A stretch of DNA of 41,573 nucleotides from CAZABG01 sp964460985 (GTDB taxonomy: Bacteria > Chlamydiota > Chlamydiia > Chlamydiales > Parachlamydiaceae): contig CAYWQX010000018.1 of the NCBI GenBank assembly GCA_964460985.1, positions 1 to 41,573 of the forward strand, read 5' to 3'. The translations under genes were made by a program, and so were the position numbers. Within the stretch, counting starts at the first letter, position 1. Each line of letters begins with the position of its first letter. This document shows, piece after piece, positions 16,169 through 24,500 of the stretch. The notes below the pieces were generated by a model, which did not search any database, was not told the origin of the DNA, and saw only the letters and a list, made by a program, of their open reading frames with translations.

Positions 16169-17356
16169 TCAAGGTTGTAGGATACGTCCTATAAGGATGA
16201 TTTGATTTAGGTTGTTGTCGATCACAAAGAATAAAAAGGGCCTGTCTACAACAAAATCTTTCACGCCTTCACTTTTCTGGATTGGCGATTGCGCTTGGGA
16301 AATAGAGACTTGCGCCTTAGAGTCAGACCCTCTTTCATCGACATTGAAAAATATTTTTTGCACTATTTTGGTGATAAAGAGGTTTCCGTTGCTCGAGATT
16401 AAGGAGAAATTAGCTTCAGGTCCGAAGGGATTTCGAAGACCCATTTTGTCAAATATTTCTTTAAAAGAATGGGTTTGGTTCACTCTGAATCGAGGAAGTT
16501 TTACAGAAACTTGGGTGGTCGAAATTTGAGAGAGCCAATTAGACAACACCTCCATGCCGAAAGACTCTTCCACTTTTTTCAAGCCCTCTACTTCTTTAGG
16601 AAGAACAATAAATAAAGAGAGTCTCGCCTCTTCGCTTTTAGCATTGGTGTAAGGAATTTCACACACTTTAACCGTTTCGTCTTCCAGATAGGGAAATTCA
16701 TCTACCCTGGACATCATGGTCACCCTTCTTTCGCTTGCTTTCGTAGGAAAGAAGTTCTGAGAGCTTGTCTCTCTTAGATTAAACGGTTTAGCCCACTCTG
16801 TTTGTATACTTAACGAGGCGAGCAAAAGCATTTTGGTGGCGGAGGAGACGTCGCTTACGCTAAGATAAGAGGGTATTTTTTTGGAAGTTCTAGCTGCGAC
16901 CCAGCTGTTAATCTCGTTTCTGGAAGAATCTGTTCTAAGTTGGAAATCGGAGATATTAAAAAGCCCCGGAAAATTATCATCGACGCTTTTTCGAAAAAAA
17001 TCGTCTACCGTAAAGCTTCGATCGATCCAAACCGAGGATAAAAGAGACAAATTTTTGTCCGAGGATAAAGCCTCGTTGATCCTTTTAAAGCTTGGAGCCA
17101 AATAAATCGGGGTTAAGGGAAATTTCAAAACGGATCCAATCTCTTTCAACGTATCCCCTTCGGCGCCCAAATAGACCATTGCAAAAGCGGATGATACGGA
17201 ATAAGGTGAAACCAATAAATTCCCCCTTTCTTTCGAAAGAACCCGGTAGACGTCGAGGGTAAACTGATTGTTAAAATTGACCACTTGCTGGACAGGAACC
17301 CTTGCGATAGCATGAAGGGAACTGACCGCGATCAGCAACAAAAGCCATCTTTTCAT
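16169..17356 (-). CDS. Secreted serpin
   Basis: The 395-residue protein has a signal peptide (KRWLLLLIAVSSLHA) and then the full serpin fold: NLLVSPYSVSSAFAMVYLGA, INSWVAARTSKKIP, LLLASLSIQTEWAKPF, SLFIVLP, VKLPRFRV, and the C-terminal VDRPFLFFVIDNNLNQIILIGRI signature. The reactive-centre region starts NVDERGSDSKAQVS. That hinge is less alanine-rich than in classical inhibitors and the loop to the RPF signature is about five residues longer than in alpha-1-antitrypsin, so the P1 residue is unclear (a Lys-Ser pair is one candidate). It may protect the envelope or inclusion against host or own proteases. The start overlaps the stop of the upstream CPBP protease gene (ATGA). Confidence 0.9.
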   Translation of the reverse strand: MKRWLLLLIAVSSLHAIARVPVQQVVNFNNQFTLDVYRVLSKERGNLLVSPYSVSSAFAMVYLGAEGDTLKEIGSVLKFPLTPIYLAPSFKRINEALSSDKNLSLLSSVWIDRSFTVDDFFRKSVDDNFPGLFNISDFQLRTDSSRNEINSWVAARTSKKIPSYLSVSDVSSATKMLLLASLSIQTEWAKPFNLRETSSQNFFPTKASERRVTMMSRVDEFPYLEDETVKVCEIPYTNAKSEEARLSLFIVLPKEVEGLKKVEESFGMEVLSNWLSQISTTQVSVKLPRFRVNQTHSFKEIFDKMGLRNPFGPEANFSLISSNGNLFITKIVQKIFFNVDERGSDSKAQVSISQAQSPIQKSEGVKDFVVDRPFLFFVIDNNLNQIILIGRILQP

Positions 17357-18120
17357 GCTAAGCCTCGGATGATGAAATAACTGGAAATGGAATTAAAGGT
17401 CATATGCAGTCCCATAGAGCTCCACAAGCTTCCGGTTTTCTCGACGAGGTATCCCATAAAACAAGCAAGAGCAAAAAGGGAGGCGATGATGGTAATATTA
17501 GAAAATCCTTGTCCGCCTGCATAGTGAAAGAAGGCAAAAATTAAAGAAGAAAGCGCTATCGCAAAAGAGGTTCGCATCACCGACTTCAGCCCTTGCAAAA
17601 GGAATCCCCTAAATAATATCTCTTCAATCATCGGGATAAAAACTGTCACAAATAAAATGAGGCCAAAGTTTTCTTTTTGGGTTTTTAAAACCTGTATAGC
17701 TTCTTGCTCAAGGGCATCGATCCCAAAATAAGTTTTTAGAACAAATTCGATTCCTTTTGCCAAAACAAAAATGAAGGGATAGATAAGAAAATAACTAAAC
17801 GACCCAAGGAGCCACGATGAAAGGGGATTTTTAAACGGCAACCTGTGTAGAAGGGTCAAAGTAAAAATAAAAAAAATAAAACCAAATAAAGCAAGGCCTG
17901 AAATAGCCGGATCTAAGGGGAGGAAGTCTTTGACTAAAGGGATGAGAAGTCCATAGGACAAAAGAAAGAGGGTGAACGCGAGGATGGGATACCCCAATGA
18001 GATCGGCTGAGGGGGGTTATTTGGAAGATTTATCAAATACCTGTAAGTTAGAAAAGAGATCAACCCCCAGACAAAAACAAAAAGTGGAAGCGTAAAAGGA
18101 TTCAAGGGTTTAAACTCCAT
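17353..18120 (-). CDS. CPBP-family intramembrane protease
   Basis: The 255-residue protein has about seven or eight membrane segments and the three motifs of CAAX protease/bacteriocin-processing (CPBP, Abi) enzymes: EEILFRGFLLQG (~residues 165-176), FAFFHYAGG (~198) and a third histidine in GSLWSSMGLHMTFN. In this family the Glu and His residues form the active site within the inner membrane. Its substrate is unknown. The downstream serpin starts in an ATGA overlap, so a membrane protease and a secreted protease inhibitor are made from the same message. It is divergent from the asparagine-synthase-like gene, with a 53-base spacer. Confidence 0.88.
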   Translation of the reverse strand: MEFKPLNPFTLPLFVFVWGLISFLTYRYLINLPNNPPQPISLGYPILAFTLFLLSYGLLIPLVKDFLPLDPAISGLALFGFIFFIFTLTLLHRLPFKNPLSSWLLGSFSYFLIYPFIFVLAKGIEFVLKTYFGIDALEQEAIQVLKTQKENFGLILFVTVFIPMIEEILFRGFLLQGLKSVMRTSFAIALSSLIFAFFHYAGGQGFSNITIIASLFALACFMGYLVEKTGSLWSSMGLHMTFNSISSYFIIRGLA

Positions 18121-18173
18121 TTCATGAAAACAGTTCTAACCATAAAAATGAATAATACTTTAAACCATTTTTT

Positions 18174-20063
18174 ATGACCACGAGCGATCTTTCCAGAATT
18201 GCGGGAATCATCTATCCCGATGTGCTTCAAGTAGAGTCCCTTGTTCCCTCTATGTTACGGATGATGGGACAAGGACTTAAAAAAGAGTTGGACACTTTCG
18301 AATTTAGAAATGTCCAAGGGGGCTCTATTGGGAAAAAGCTGGGGGCGAATAGTAAAAAAAGCATTCTTTGCGGCCTGGACGGGTTTCTCGAAAATGAAGA
18401 GTCTCTGATTAAGGATGTGAAACACCACGGATTTCCGGAACCTAAATCAAGCGAAGAGATAATCGTCAGCCTCTATGAAATTTATAAAGACAAGTTTCTT
18501 GAAAAGCTGGATGGCTCTTTTGCTCTTTTTGTTTTCGATCAGGAAAGCGAAACTTTAACATTAGCAAGAGACAGAATCGGCAAAAAACCGCTCTATTGGT
18601 TTCACGACAGCCGCCATTTCATTTTTTCAAGCGAGTTGAAAGGGATTTTAAAATCAGGTCTAGTGCCGCAGACTTTGTCGCTTGATGGAATGGCCATGTA
18701 TCTTTATTTCGGCTTTATCCCGCAAGATCTAAGCCCTATTCAAGATGTAAATAAACTCCTTCCAGCCCACTATTTATGTTTTAATAAACGGCAAGGGATC
18801 CAAATTCGGCCTTACTGGTCCTACTCGAGCTTTTTTGAGAAAAAACAAAATTCCGATCCTTCCAAAACCAAAGAACACTTAGACGATCTCCTATCCAATG
18901 CGATCCGAAAAGAGAGGACCCAAGATCCTCAAGGGTGTTTCATTTCAGGAGGCTTAGGATCTGCAACGGTTGCTTATGAACTGAACAAACAGTCTCAAAC
19001 CTTGGGCTTTACAGCCGGATTCAAGGAGGTGAGCCGGCAGGATATAGAATCTGCTATTACTGTTGCTCAAACCCTTAAAATACCCCAGGAAGTAAAAGAG
19101 ATCGTTCCATCAGAAGTTGCCGATGATTTAATCTCGATCATATGGTCCTTAGATGAGCCTTTGGCAGATCCTAACATCATTGCCACTTGGAATCTTGCCA
19201 AAATGGCTAAAACAAAAGTTCAAACTGTTTTCTCCGGCATGGGCAGCGATGAACTTTTAGCAGGCCACAGCCGCTATTCAATGAATGAACACACTTTTAC
19301 AACGTTGAACCGCCTGAGCCTAATCCCAAGTCCGATTCTTCGAAAAATAGTCGTTCCTCTTTGCAATTATCTCTATAAACCTGCCGCGTACAACATTCTA
19401 AAAATATCCCGCACCAATCCCTGGCAATTCGATTTTCTGCGCCATAATGCGATTTTTGATGAAAACGAATTGAATGAAGCGGCTCCTCGTATCTGCAAAC
19501 TATTTGATCCCGATACGTTTCTCCATAAATTCCACAACCTCTCAAAAATTAAATCGACGGTATCGACGCTTCAATATTTCGACGTCAAATCGCGCCTTCC
19601 CGATTTCTACATGCTCCAATTTGACCGCATTACAAAAGTGCATGGGCTGTTGTGGCAGACACCCTTTTTGAATCGCGACTTGGTTGAATATGCTGCAGGG
19701 CTGCCAGAGCCGGAAGTGCTGGAAGAGAGCCACACCGCTTCCTATTTAAAGCCCATACTAGAAAAAGTTTTGCCGGAATCCTTTATCAATCGTCCTAAAA
19801 GAACCCGGAAAAATTTTCTCTCCGCCTGGAGCCATGAGCGGGATCTCAAAGAGCTGTTCCCCCTTTTACTGAAAAGCTCTCTCGTTGAATCGGGCATCAT
19901 CACCGAAAAATGGATTAAAAATGCGCTTCAAGAGCCCGAGGAAAAATTTAGAATGCTCTGGTCTTGTCTCGTTTTAGAAATTTGGATTCAGTTGTATATC
20001 AATCGACCCATCGACTTAAAACCGCTAAATTTAACCTTGAAGGAACTTATCCAAACCGCATGA
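18174..20063 (+). CDS. Asparagine-synthase-like protein with degenerate active sites
   Basis: The 629-residue protein aligns over its length with AsnB-type enzymes: a glutaminase-like first domain (residues ~1-215, with LARDRIGKKPLYW and FSSELKGIL) and an ATP-dependent synthase domain (~235-600, with FSGMGSDELLAGHSRY). Two key features are altered. The start reads MTTSDLSRIAGI, so the nucleophile Cys2 of MCGIAGI is absent and glutamine cannot be used that way. The pyrophosphate loop SGGLDSS reads SGGLGSA, losing its conserved aspartate at about residue 262. It may have another amidation or adenylating role, use ammonia, or be regulatory. The downstream methyltransferase begins in an ATGA overlap, suggesting a joint modification pathway. 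Confidence 0.82.
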   Translation: MTTSDLSRIAGIIYPDVLQVESLVPSMLRMMGQGLKKELDTFEFRNVQGGSIGKKLGANSKKSILCGLDGFLENEESLIKDVKHHGFPEPKSSEEIIVSLYEIYKDKFLEKLDGSFALFVFDQESETLTLARDRIGKKPLYWFHDSRHFIFSSELKGILKSGLVPQTLSLDGMAMYLYFGFIPQDLSPIQDVNKLLPAHYLCFNKRQGIQIRPYWSYSSFFEKKQNSDPSKTKEHLDDLLSNAIRKERTQDPQGCFISGGLGSATVAYELNKQSQTLGFTAGFKEVSRQDIESAITVAQTLKIPQEVKEIVPSEVADDLISIIWSLDEPLADPNIIATWNLAKMAKTKVQTVFSGMGSDELLAGHSRYSMNEHTFTTLNRLSLIPSPILRKIVVPLCNYLYKPAAYNILKISRTNPWQFDFLRHNAIFDENELNEAAPRICKLFDPDTFLHKFHNLSKIKSTVSTLQYFDVKSRLPDFYMLQFDRITKVHGLLWQTPFLNRDLVEYAAGLPEPEVLEESHTASYLKPILEKVLPESFINRPKRTRKNFLSAWSHERDLKELFPLLLKSSLVESGIITEKWIKNALQEPEEKFRMLWSCLVLEIWIQLYINRPIDLKPLNLTLKELIQTA

Positions 20064-20845
20064 GCCGATTTCCGATCACATCAGCTACACACTCCGAGCC
20101 TAAACTGTCTCAAAAACAAAAAAATCGGATTCAAGCCGAAGGAAAGTATGAAAGGCTTTGGAAAACTCATCCGGAGCATTTCAATCCGGACCGAAACATT
20201 AAAGAAATGACCCGCATTGAAAGGACTTTAGCCCTCATCGATATGCCCCCTTGCAAAGGGGTCGACCTTGGTCTTGGATGGGGTAGAGTAGCCGATCGCT
20301 TGATCGAAAAAGGTTTCGAGATCGATGGGGTAGATATCTCGCAACTTGCGCTTGACCACTACAAAGGGAAAGCCAGAAAGATTTTAGACTTTATCCCTTA
20401 CACCAAGTTAGAGGATCATCACTACCAGCTCGTTATGGCGCTAGACTTAATTGCTGAACTTCCCGAACCTGACAGAAGACTGCTGATTTCAGAGATGACA
20501 AGACTGGTTACAGCGGATGGAAAGATTGTGATCACAACGGCCATCGATATCGATTCGGTTGATGCGGTAGCAAGATTTTTAAATCTCGTCGAGACAGAGA
20601 TTGTCATTGAAAGAATCATCGCCTCCTACCACGCGTTTTGGATCAGGCTCTACAAATATCGATTATTCCGCCCTTTGATACGCCAAAATGGACTTATTTT
20701 AAAAACCCTTGAAAGTTTGGCTAGATTCTTGAAACAGGACGATGCAATCTCGCATTTGATGGTGATCGGTAGACGAAAACCGATTTATGTTCCTCCAGTC
20801 GACCCCCCTATTGAAAGAAAAGCCAAACGAACGGTTTGGGAGTAA
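20060..20845 (+). CDS. SAM-dependent methyltransferase
   Basis: The 261-residue protein has a class I methyltransferase core: motif I is VDLGLGWGRVADRLI, followed by FEIDGVDISQLAL (acidic residue for the SAM ribose), LVMALDLIAELP and a post-core ADGKIVITT strand. A basic N-terminal extension (residues 1-60) and C-terminal helices are less conserved. The methyl acceptor is unknown. I choose the ATG at 20060, which overlaps the stop of the asparagine-synthase-like gene (ATGA); the frame is open further upstream, but starting at 19964 would overlap that gene by 100 bases. It ends just before the convergent SRP RNA gene. Confidence 0.8.
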   Translation: MSRFPITSATHSEPKLSQKQKNRIQAEGKYERLWKTHPEHFNPDRNIKEMTRIERTLALIDMPPCKGVDLGLGWGRVADRLIEKGFEIDGVDISQLALDHYKGKARKILDFIPYTKLEDHHYQLVMALDLIAELPEPDRRLLISEMTRLVTADGKIVITTAIDIDSVDAVARFLNLVETEIVIERIIASYHAFWIRLYKYRLFRPLIRQNGLILKTLESLARFLKQDDAISHLMVIGRRKPIYVPPVDPPIERKAKRTVWE

Positions 20846-20855
20846 ACTTTAGAAA

Positions 20856-20955
20856 GTGCCGGAGAGTATCTTTAGGCTTAAGAGAGGTTCCTTAAGGCTG
20901 CTACATTCCTGTCCTGACCTGGTTCGGATTCTCCCAATCCAAAAGGTCCCCGGCA
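20856..20955 (-). ncRNA. ffs: Bacterial small SRP RNA (4.5S type)
   Basis: On the minus strand a ~100-nt hairpin is closed by TGCCGG at the 5' end and CCGGCA at the 3' end. The apex reads GTCAGG-ACA-GGAA-TGT-AGCAGC: the GGAA tetraloop and the two sides of the symmetric internal loop that binds Ffh are exactly as in other bacteria. The apical stem UCC/GGA of E. coli is replaced by the compensated pair ACA/UGU. The RNA guides membrane proteins to the translocon with Ffh and FtsY. Confidence 0.92.
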
Positions 20956-20966
20956 AAAAAAGAATA

Positions 20967-21947
20967 TCAAATAGACGTTTGTTTGACAAAAGAATTGTAG
21001 AGCGTCTCCCCGCTCTCTGAACGGAGACAAGCGCCTGTTTCACAGGTTCGCATCAGAGGACATCTTCTTTCAAAGGTTCTCCCGTAGGGACAAGCTCCCT
21101 GGAAGGTAAAGGCGTTTTTGCCTAAGGGTTTATAGCGCTCCGCATTGGAAGGGCCAAAGAGTGAGAAGGTGGGAACTTGAAGATCTCCTGCAAGATGCAG
21201 CGCCATCGAATCCATCGCAATCACGAGATCCATCTCTTTCATCCGTTTGGCAAGTTCAGGAATGGGTCTTCGATCAACGATCACAGTGTTTGGCACCTCT
21301 TTAGCTATCAGTTCACAGGTGGCTTTTTCAGCTGGCGATCCCCATACCATGTGAAAATGAAAGCCATGTACACTTAAGCGAGATAAAAAATCTTTCAGGC
21401 ACTCGTTAGTCAGCTGTTTGTTTGGCCAGGCCGATCCGGGGCACACCATAATGTTCTTAATAGGCTTCATGGGAAGCTCCTCAAAGAGAATGGGGGCTTC
21501 AAATCCGATCGTCTTTTTTACGATCTCAAAATAATCTTCTCTTTGATTATGCCCAGGCTCAGGATTCACATGGATATTAGTAAAAAAAGTGTTTACCTTC
21601 TCCGGAGCCGTCTTCCAACCGTAGCCCCCTTTTTTACCTTTCGATAGCCAAGTGATGAGTCCCGATTTGATATTTCCTTGAAGATCGATTACAAAATCGT
21701 AAGGGGTCGATCGAAGTTTTATGACCGTTTCCTTCAATGTCTTTAAAGACTTTAATTTGCGCCATTTCCTCGTTTCAATCAAAATGGCGTGATCAATCAA
21801 TGGATGGGCTTCAACGATATCTTTGAAAGGAGCTTCTACCACCCAGTCAATCTGACAGCCGGGAAATTGTTTTTTTAACGGCGCCAAAATTTGGAAAGCT
21901 TGAATGATGTCGCCGAGCGCAGAAGATTTGACGATTAGAACTTTCAT
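20967..21947 (-). CDS. Glycosyltransferase family 9 (heptosyltransferase-like)
   Basis: The 326-residue protein fits the WaaC/WaaF group: KVLIVKSSALGDIIQAFQIL at the N-terminus, YDFVIDLQGNIKSGLITWL (~residues 85-103), a second-domain MVCPGSAWPNKQL, and the donor-site run LVIAMDSMALHLAGDLQVPTF followed by SLFGPSNAERYKPLG. Family members transfer heptose from ADP-heptose to the lipopolysaccharide core at the inner membrane face. Chlamydia itself has a heptose-less LPS, so this would mark a fuller core in this organism; the exact donor is not proven. The start ATG overlaps the RluA stop (ATGA) and has GAGGAG upstream. The C-terminal cysteine-containing tail (CPLMRTCETGACL) is also seen in some family members. 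Confidence 0.85.
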   Translation of the reverse strand: MKVLIVKSSALGDIIQAFQILAPLKKQFPGCQIDWVVEAPFKDIVEAHPLIDHAILIETRKWRKLKSLKTLKETVIKLRSTPYDFVIDLQGNIKSGLITWLSKGKKGGYGWKTAPEKVNTFFTNIHVNPEPGHNQREDYFEIVKKTIGFEAPILFEELPMKPIKNIMVCPGSAWPNKQLTNECLKDFLSRLSVHGFHFHMVWGSPAEKATCELIAKEVPNTVIVDRRPIPELAKRMKEMDLVIAMDSMALHLAGDLQVPTFSLFGPSNAERYKPLGKNAFTFQGACPYGRTFERRCPLMRTCETGACLRSESGETLYNSFVKQTSI

Positions 21948-22762
21948 AAAAATAGCTCCTCGATTTCGGCAGGTATGGGGGCTTCTACTTTGACCGATTG
22001 GGACGAAAAAGGATGGGTAAATTTTAATTCAGAGGCGTGTAAAAGGATTCGATTCGAGGGAGTGCTAAAAGGCTGTCTCTTGCTGTAGGTGTAATCGCCC
22101 ACAATGGGGTTGCCAAGATAGGCCATATGCACTCTAATCTGGTGGGTTCTCCCCGTTTCAGGCAGACACAAAACCAAAGCTCGATTTTTGCCCTTCTTGA
22201 GGACTTTATAAGCCGTCTTGGCAAAAAGGCCCTCTTTCACAACACCCCAAATAGACTGCCCTTGAAAGGAGCTTACTTTGCCCATAGGCTTTTCAATCAC
22301 TCCCGCAGCGGGATTCGGCATCCCTTCAACCACTGCAAGGTATCTCTTTTCAATTTCACGATTTTTAAAGAGCTCTTCCGCTTTTTTTAAAGCCTCTTCA
22401 TTTTTGGCAAGTAATAGGCATCCGGAAGTCTCTTTATCCAAACGGTGGGCCAGCAATCCGCGCGTAATCTTTTCGGAAGGAACACCCGAGGGTTTATTGA
22501 TCACTAGAAAAAAGTCATCTTCGAAGAGACACTCCTCATGAAGTGCCGGACGCGGTTTTTCAAGAAGCTCAAATTCGACCTGATCTCCCTTGCCAACCAG
22601 GGTCGTATGAAATCTTTCGACTTTACCGTTCAGGGTACATCGATTAGATTCAATCGAGCGTTTGATCTGGTTTAAAGAGAGGTGGGGAAGATGGCGATGC
22701 AAGAATTGAGATAACTTCTCGCCCGACTCCCCTTCTTTCACCTGGAACTTAGACAGAGGCAA
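21944..22762 (-). CDS. RluA-family 23S rRNA/tRNA pseudouridine synthase
   Basis: The 272-residue enzyme begins with an S4 RNA-binding domain (KLSQFLHRHLPHLSLNQIKRSIESN, VTLNGK-type end) and then the catalytic domain with HRLDKETSGCLLLAKN, whose Asp forms the covalent intermediate with uridine. RLYLAVVEG-like and GRTHQIRVHMAYLGNPIVGD motifs follow. It belongs to the RluC/RluD subgroup; which uridine it modifies cannot be told from sequence. No ATG is available near the start; I accept TTG at 22762, which has GAGG four bases upstream. The gene overlaps the end of pheS by 14 bases and is coupled to the heptosyltransferase-like gene. Confidence 0.87.
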   Translation of the reverse strand: MPLSKFQVKEGESGEKLSQFLHRHLPHLSLNQIKRSIESNRCTLNGKVERFHTTLVGKGDQVEFELLEKPRPALHEECLFEDDFFLVINKPSGVPSEKITRGLLAHRLDKETSGCLLLAKNEEALKKAEELFKNREIEKRYLAVVEGMPNPAAGVIEKPMGKVSSFQGQSIWGVVKEGLFAKTAYKVLKKGKNRALVLCLPETGRTHQIRVHMAYLGNPIVGDYTYSKRQPFSTPSNRILLHASELKFTHPFSSQSVKVEAPIPAEIEELFL

Positions 22763-23774
22763 ACTGCCTCAGGAATTTAAGGTTGTTTTCCGTAAAGAGC
22801 CTAATATCTTTAATGCCGTATTTTATCATGACTAAACGCTCGAGCCCCATTCCCCACGCGTATCCGGAATAGACCTCAGGATCGATCCCTCCAGATTTCA
22901 ACACATTCGGATGGACCATGCCGGCTCCTAGAACTTCTAGCCAGCCGCTGTACTTACAGATAGAGCACCCTTTACCGCCGCAAATGATGCAACGAACATC
23001 GGCCTCCATGCCAGGCTCCACAAAGGGAAAGTAGCTGGGGCGGAACCTCGTTTCCAGCTTGGTATGGAATAATTTTAAGAAAAACTCGTCGAGCGTTGAT
23101 AAAAGGTCTTTAAAAGTGACTCCCTTATCAATGTAAAGCGCTTCAACCTGGTGGAAGAACACATGGGACCTTGCGGTGATCGTCTCATTACGAAACGCTC
23201 TTCCGGGAGAGGCAATACGAATCGGCGGCCTTTCAGACTCCATCACCCTTACTTGCACGTTCGACGTGTGAGTTTTCAAAAGACGGTCAGGCCCGACATA
23301 AAACGTATCTTGCATATCGCGCGCAGGGTGGTCTTTCGCAAAGTTCAACGCCTCAAAATTGTAATAATCCGATTCGATATCGGGCCCATACTGGACCGAG
23401 AAACCCATACTGATCATCACATCTAAAATTTCATCCATAAAGGAGGTCAGGATATGTTTAGCTCCGATAAAACCGCGCCTGCCCGGCTCGGTTACATCGA
23501 TTCTTTCTTTTTCAAGGCGGATAAGCTCTTCTTGCCCGGTCAGGCGTGTCGATAGATCGTCTAAGGCAGAGGAAATGGTCGCCTTTAAATCATTGACTGC
23601 CTGGCCAAAAACAGGCTTTTCTTCCGGCGAGAGATCCTTCAAGTGTTTCATCAACTCTTGAACAGGTCCTTTTTTTCCCAGATAGCGGACTCTTAAATCT
23701 TCGAGATCACGGTTCGTTTTAATATTCTTTAAATCGGCGGTAAACGCTTGAAGGAGGTCGTGGATAGGTTTCAT
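22749..23774 (-). CDS. pheS: Phenylalanyl-tRNA synthetase alpha chain
   Basis: The 341-residue protein has the coiled-coil N-terminus that binds tRNA (~1-90), then the class II catalytic core: GFSVQYGPDIESDYYNFEALN, DTFYV and LLKTHTSNVQVR, motif 2 in RAFRNETITARSHVFFHQVE, and motif 3 in GYAWGMGLERLVMIKYGI. It also carries a cysteine cluster (CIICGGKGCSIC) before WLEVLGAGMVHP, as in many bacterial PheS proteins. It charges tRNA-Phe together with PheT, which is not encoded next door here. A strong terminator lies between rplT and this gene, so it may be expressed separately or by read-through. Confidence 0.96.
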   Translation of the reverse strand: MKPIHDLLQAFTADLKNIKTNRDLEDLRVRYLGKKGPVQELMKHLKDLSPEEKPVFGQAVNDLKATISSALDDLSTRLTGQEELIRLEKERIDVTEPGRRGFIGAKHILTSFMDEILDVMISMGFSVQYGPDIESDYYNFEALNFAKDHPARDMQDTFYVGPDRLLKTHTSNVQVRVMESERPPIRIASPGRAFRNETITARSHVFFHQVEALYIDKGVTFKDLLSTLDEFFLKLFHTKLETRFRPSYFPFVEPGMEADVRCIICGGKGCSICKYSGWLEVLGAGMVHPNVLKSGGIDPEVYSGYAWGMGLERLVMIKYGIKDIRLFTENNLKFLRQFASV

Positions 23775-23800
23775 AGTAAAATTAGATTATCAGATAGAGA

Positions 23801-23845
23801 CAAAAAAAGAAAGGCGTGGAAAGTGTTTTACACTTCCACGCCTTT
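23801..23845 (-). terminator. Strong intrinsic terminator/attenuator between rplT and pheS
   Basis: On the minus strand a 15-bp stem (AAAGGCGTGGAAGTG with its complement, one bulged A, 5-base loop) is followed by TCTTTTTTTG. It begins 23 bases after the rplT stop and ends 26 bases before the pheS ATG. Confidence 0.88.
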
Positions 23846-23867
23846 ACAGCATGCACAGCCTTCGTTT

Positions 23868-24224
23868 TTACACTAAAGCTGCTTTCGCTTTTTCTACGAC
23901 AAGACCGAAAGCCTTAGGATCGGTCACTGCCAGATCTGCCAACATTTTGCGGTTCAATTCGCACTTAGCTTTATTCAAGCCATTGATTAATTTACTGTAG
24001 GACAACCCATGAATCTTCGCTGCTGCGGAAATCCGCACGATCCAGAGACTTTTAAATTCACGCTTTTTAAGCTTGCGGTGGCGGTAATTGTAGGCCAGCG
24101 CTCTTAAAACCGCATCGCTTGTAAGACGGAGGTGATTTTTACGATCTCCGACAAACCCTTTAGCGAGTTTGAAAAGTCTTTTTTTCCGACGATGGGATGC
24201 TACTGCGTTAGTTACTCTAACCAT
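23868..24224 (-). CDS. rplT: 50S ribosomal protein L20
   Basis: The 118-residue protein is a standard-length L20: MVRVTNAVASHRRKKRLFKLAKGF... with the long basic N-terminal extension that binds 23S rRNA, then SRLWIVRI-like (SLWIVRISAAAKIHGLSYSKL) globular part. It is needed early in 50S assembly and represses its own operon in other bacteria. The ATG has GGAG seven bases upstream. It is the last gene of infC-rpmI-rplT before the terminator at 23801-23845. Confidence 0.97.
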   Translation of the reverse strand: MVRVTNAVASHRRKKRLFKLAKGFVGDRKNHLRLTSDAVLRALAYNYRHRKLKKREFKSLWIVRISAAAKIHGLSYSKLINGLNKAKCELNRKMLADLAVTDPKAFGLVVEKAKAALV

Positions 24225-24286
24225 AGCTCATCTCCAATACTTTAATAGTTTTTCTAATAACTCTACATTCACCTCTAACGGGTGAA

Positions 24287-24472
24287 TTATACACACATCA
24301 TTTGTTTATAAGTTGCGATTTTAGTTTCGCTTAAAACACCTGCTTTACCAAGCTGACGTTTTCTTTTAGACGATTTGTGTGTCAATTTATGGCGTCTACC
24401 GGGGCGGTTAAACTTAAGCTTACCGGTTGCGGTTACCTTAAATTTTTTCGATACCGCTTTTTTCGTTTTCAT
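24287..24472 (-). CDS. rpmI: 50S ribosomal protein L35
   Basis: The 61-residue product MKTKKAVSKKFKVTATGKLK... with RPGRRHKLTHKSSKRKRQL is a typical L35. The frame is open further upstream, but the start at 24472 gives the family length and leaves a 28-base gap to the end of infC. It lies between infC and rplT as in most bacteria. Confidence 0.95.
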   Translation of the reverse strand: MKTKKAVSKKFKVTATGKLKFNRPGRRHKLTHKSSKRKRQLGKAGVLSETKIATYKQMMCV

Positions 24473-24500
24473 TTTAGTCACAGTACTAATTCCTCTTCCG

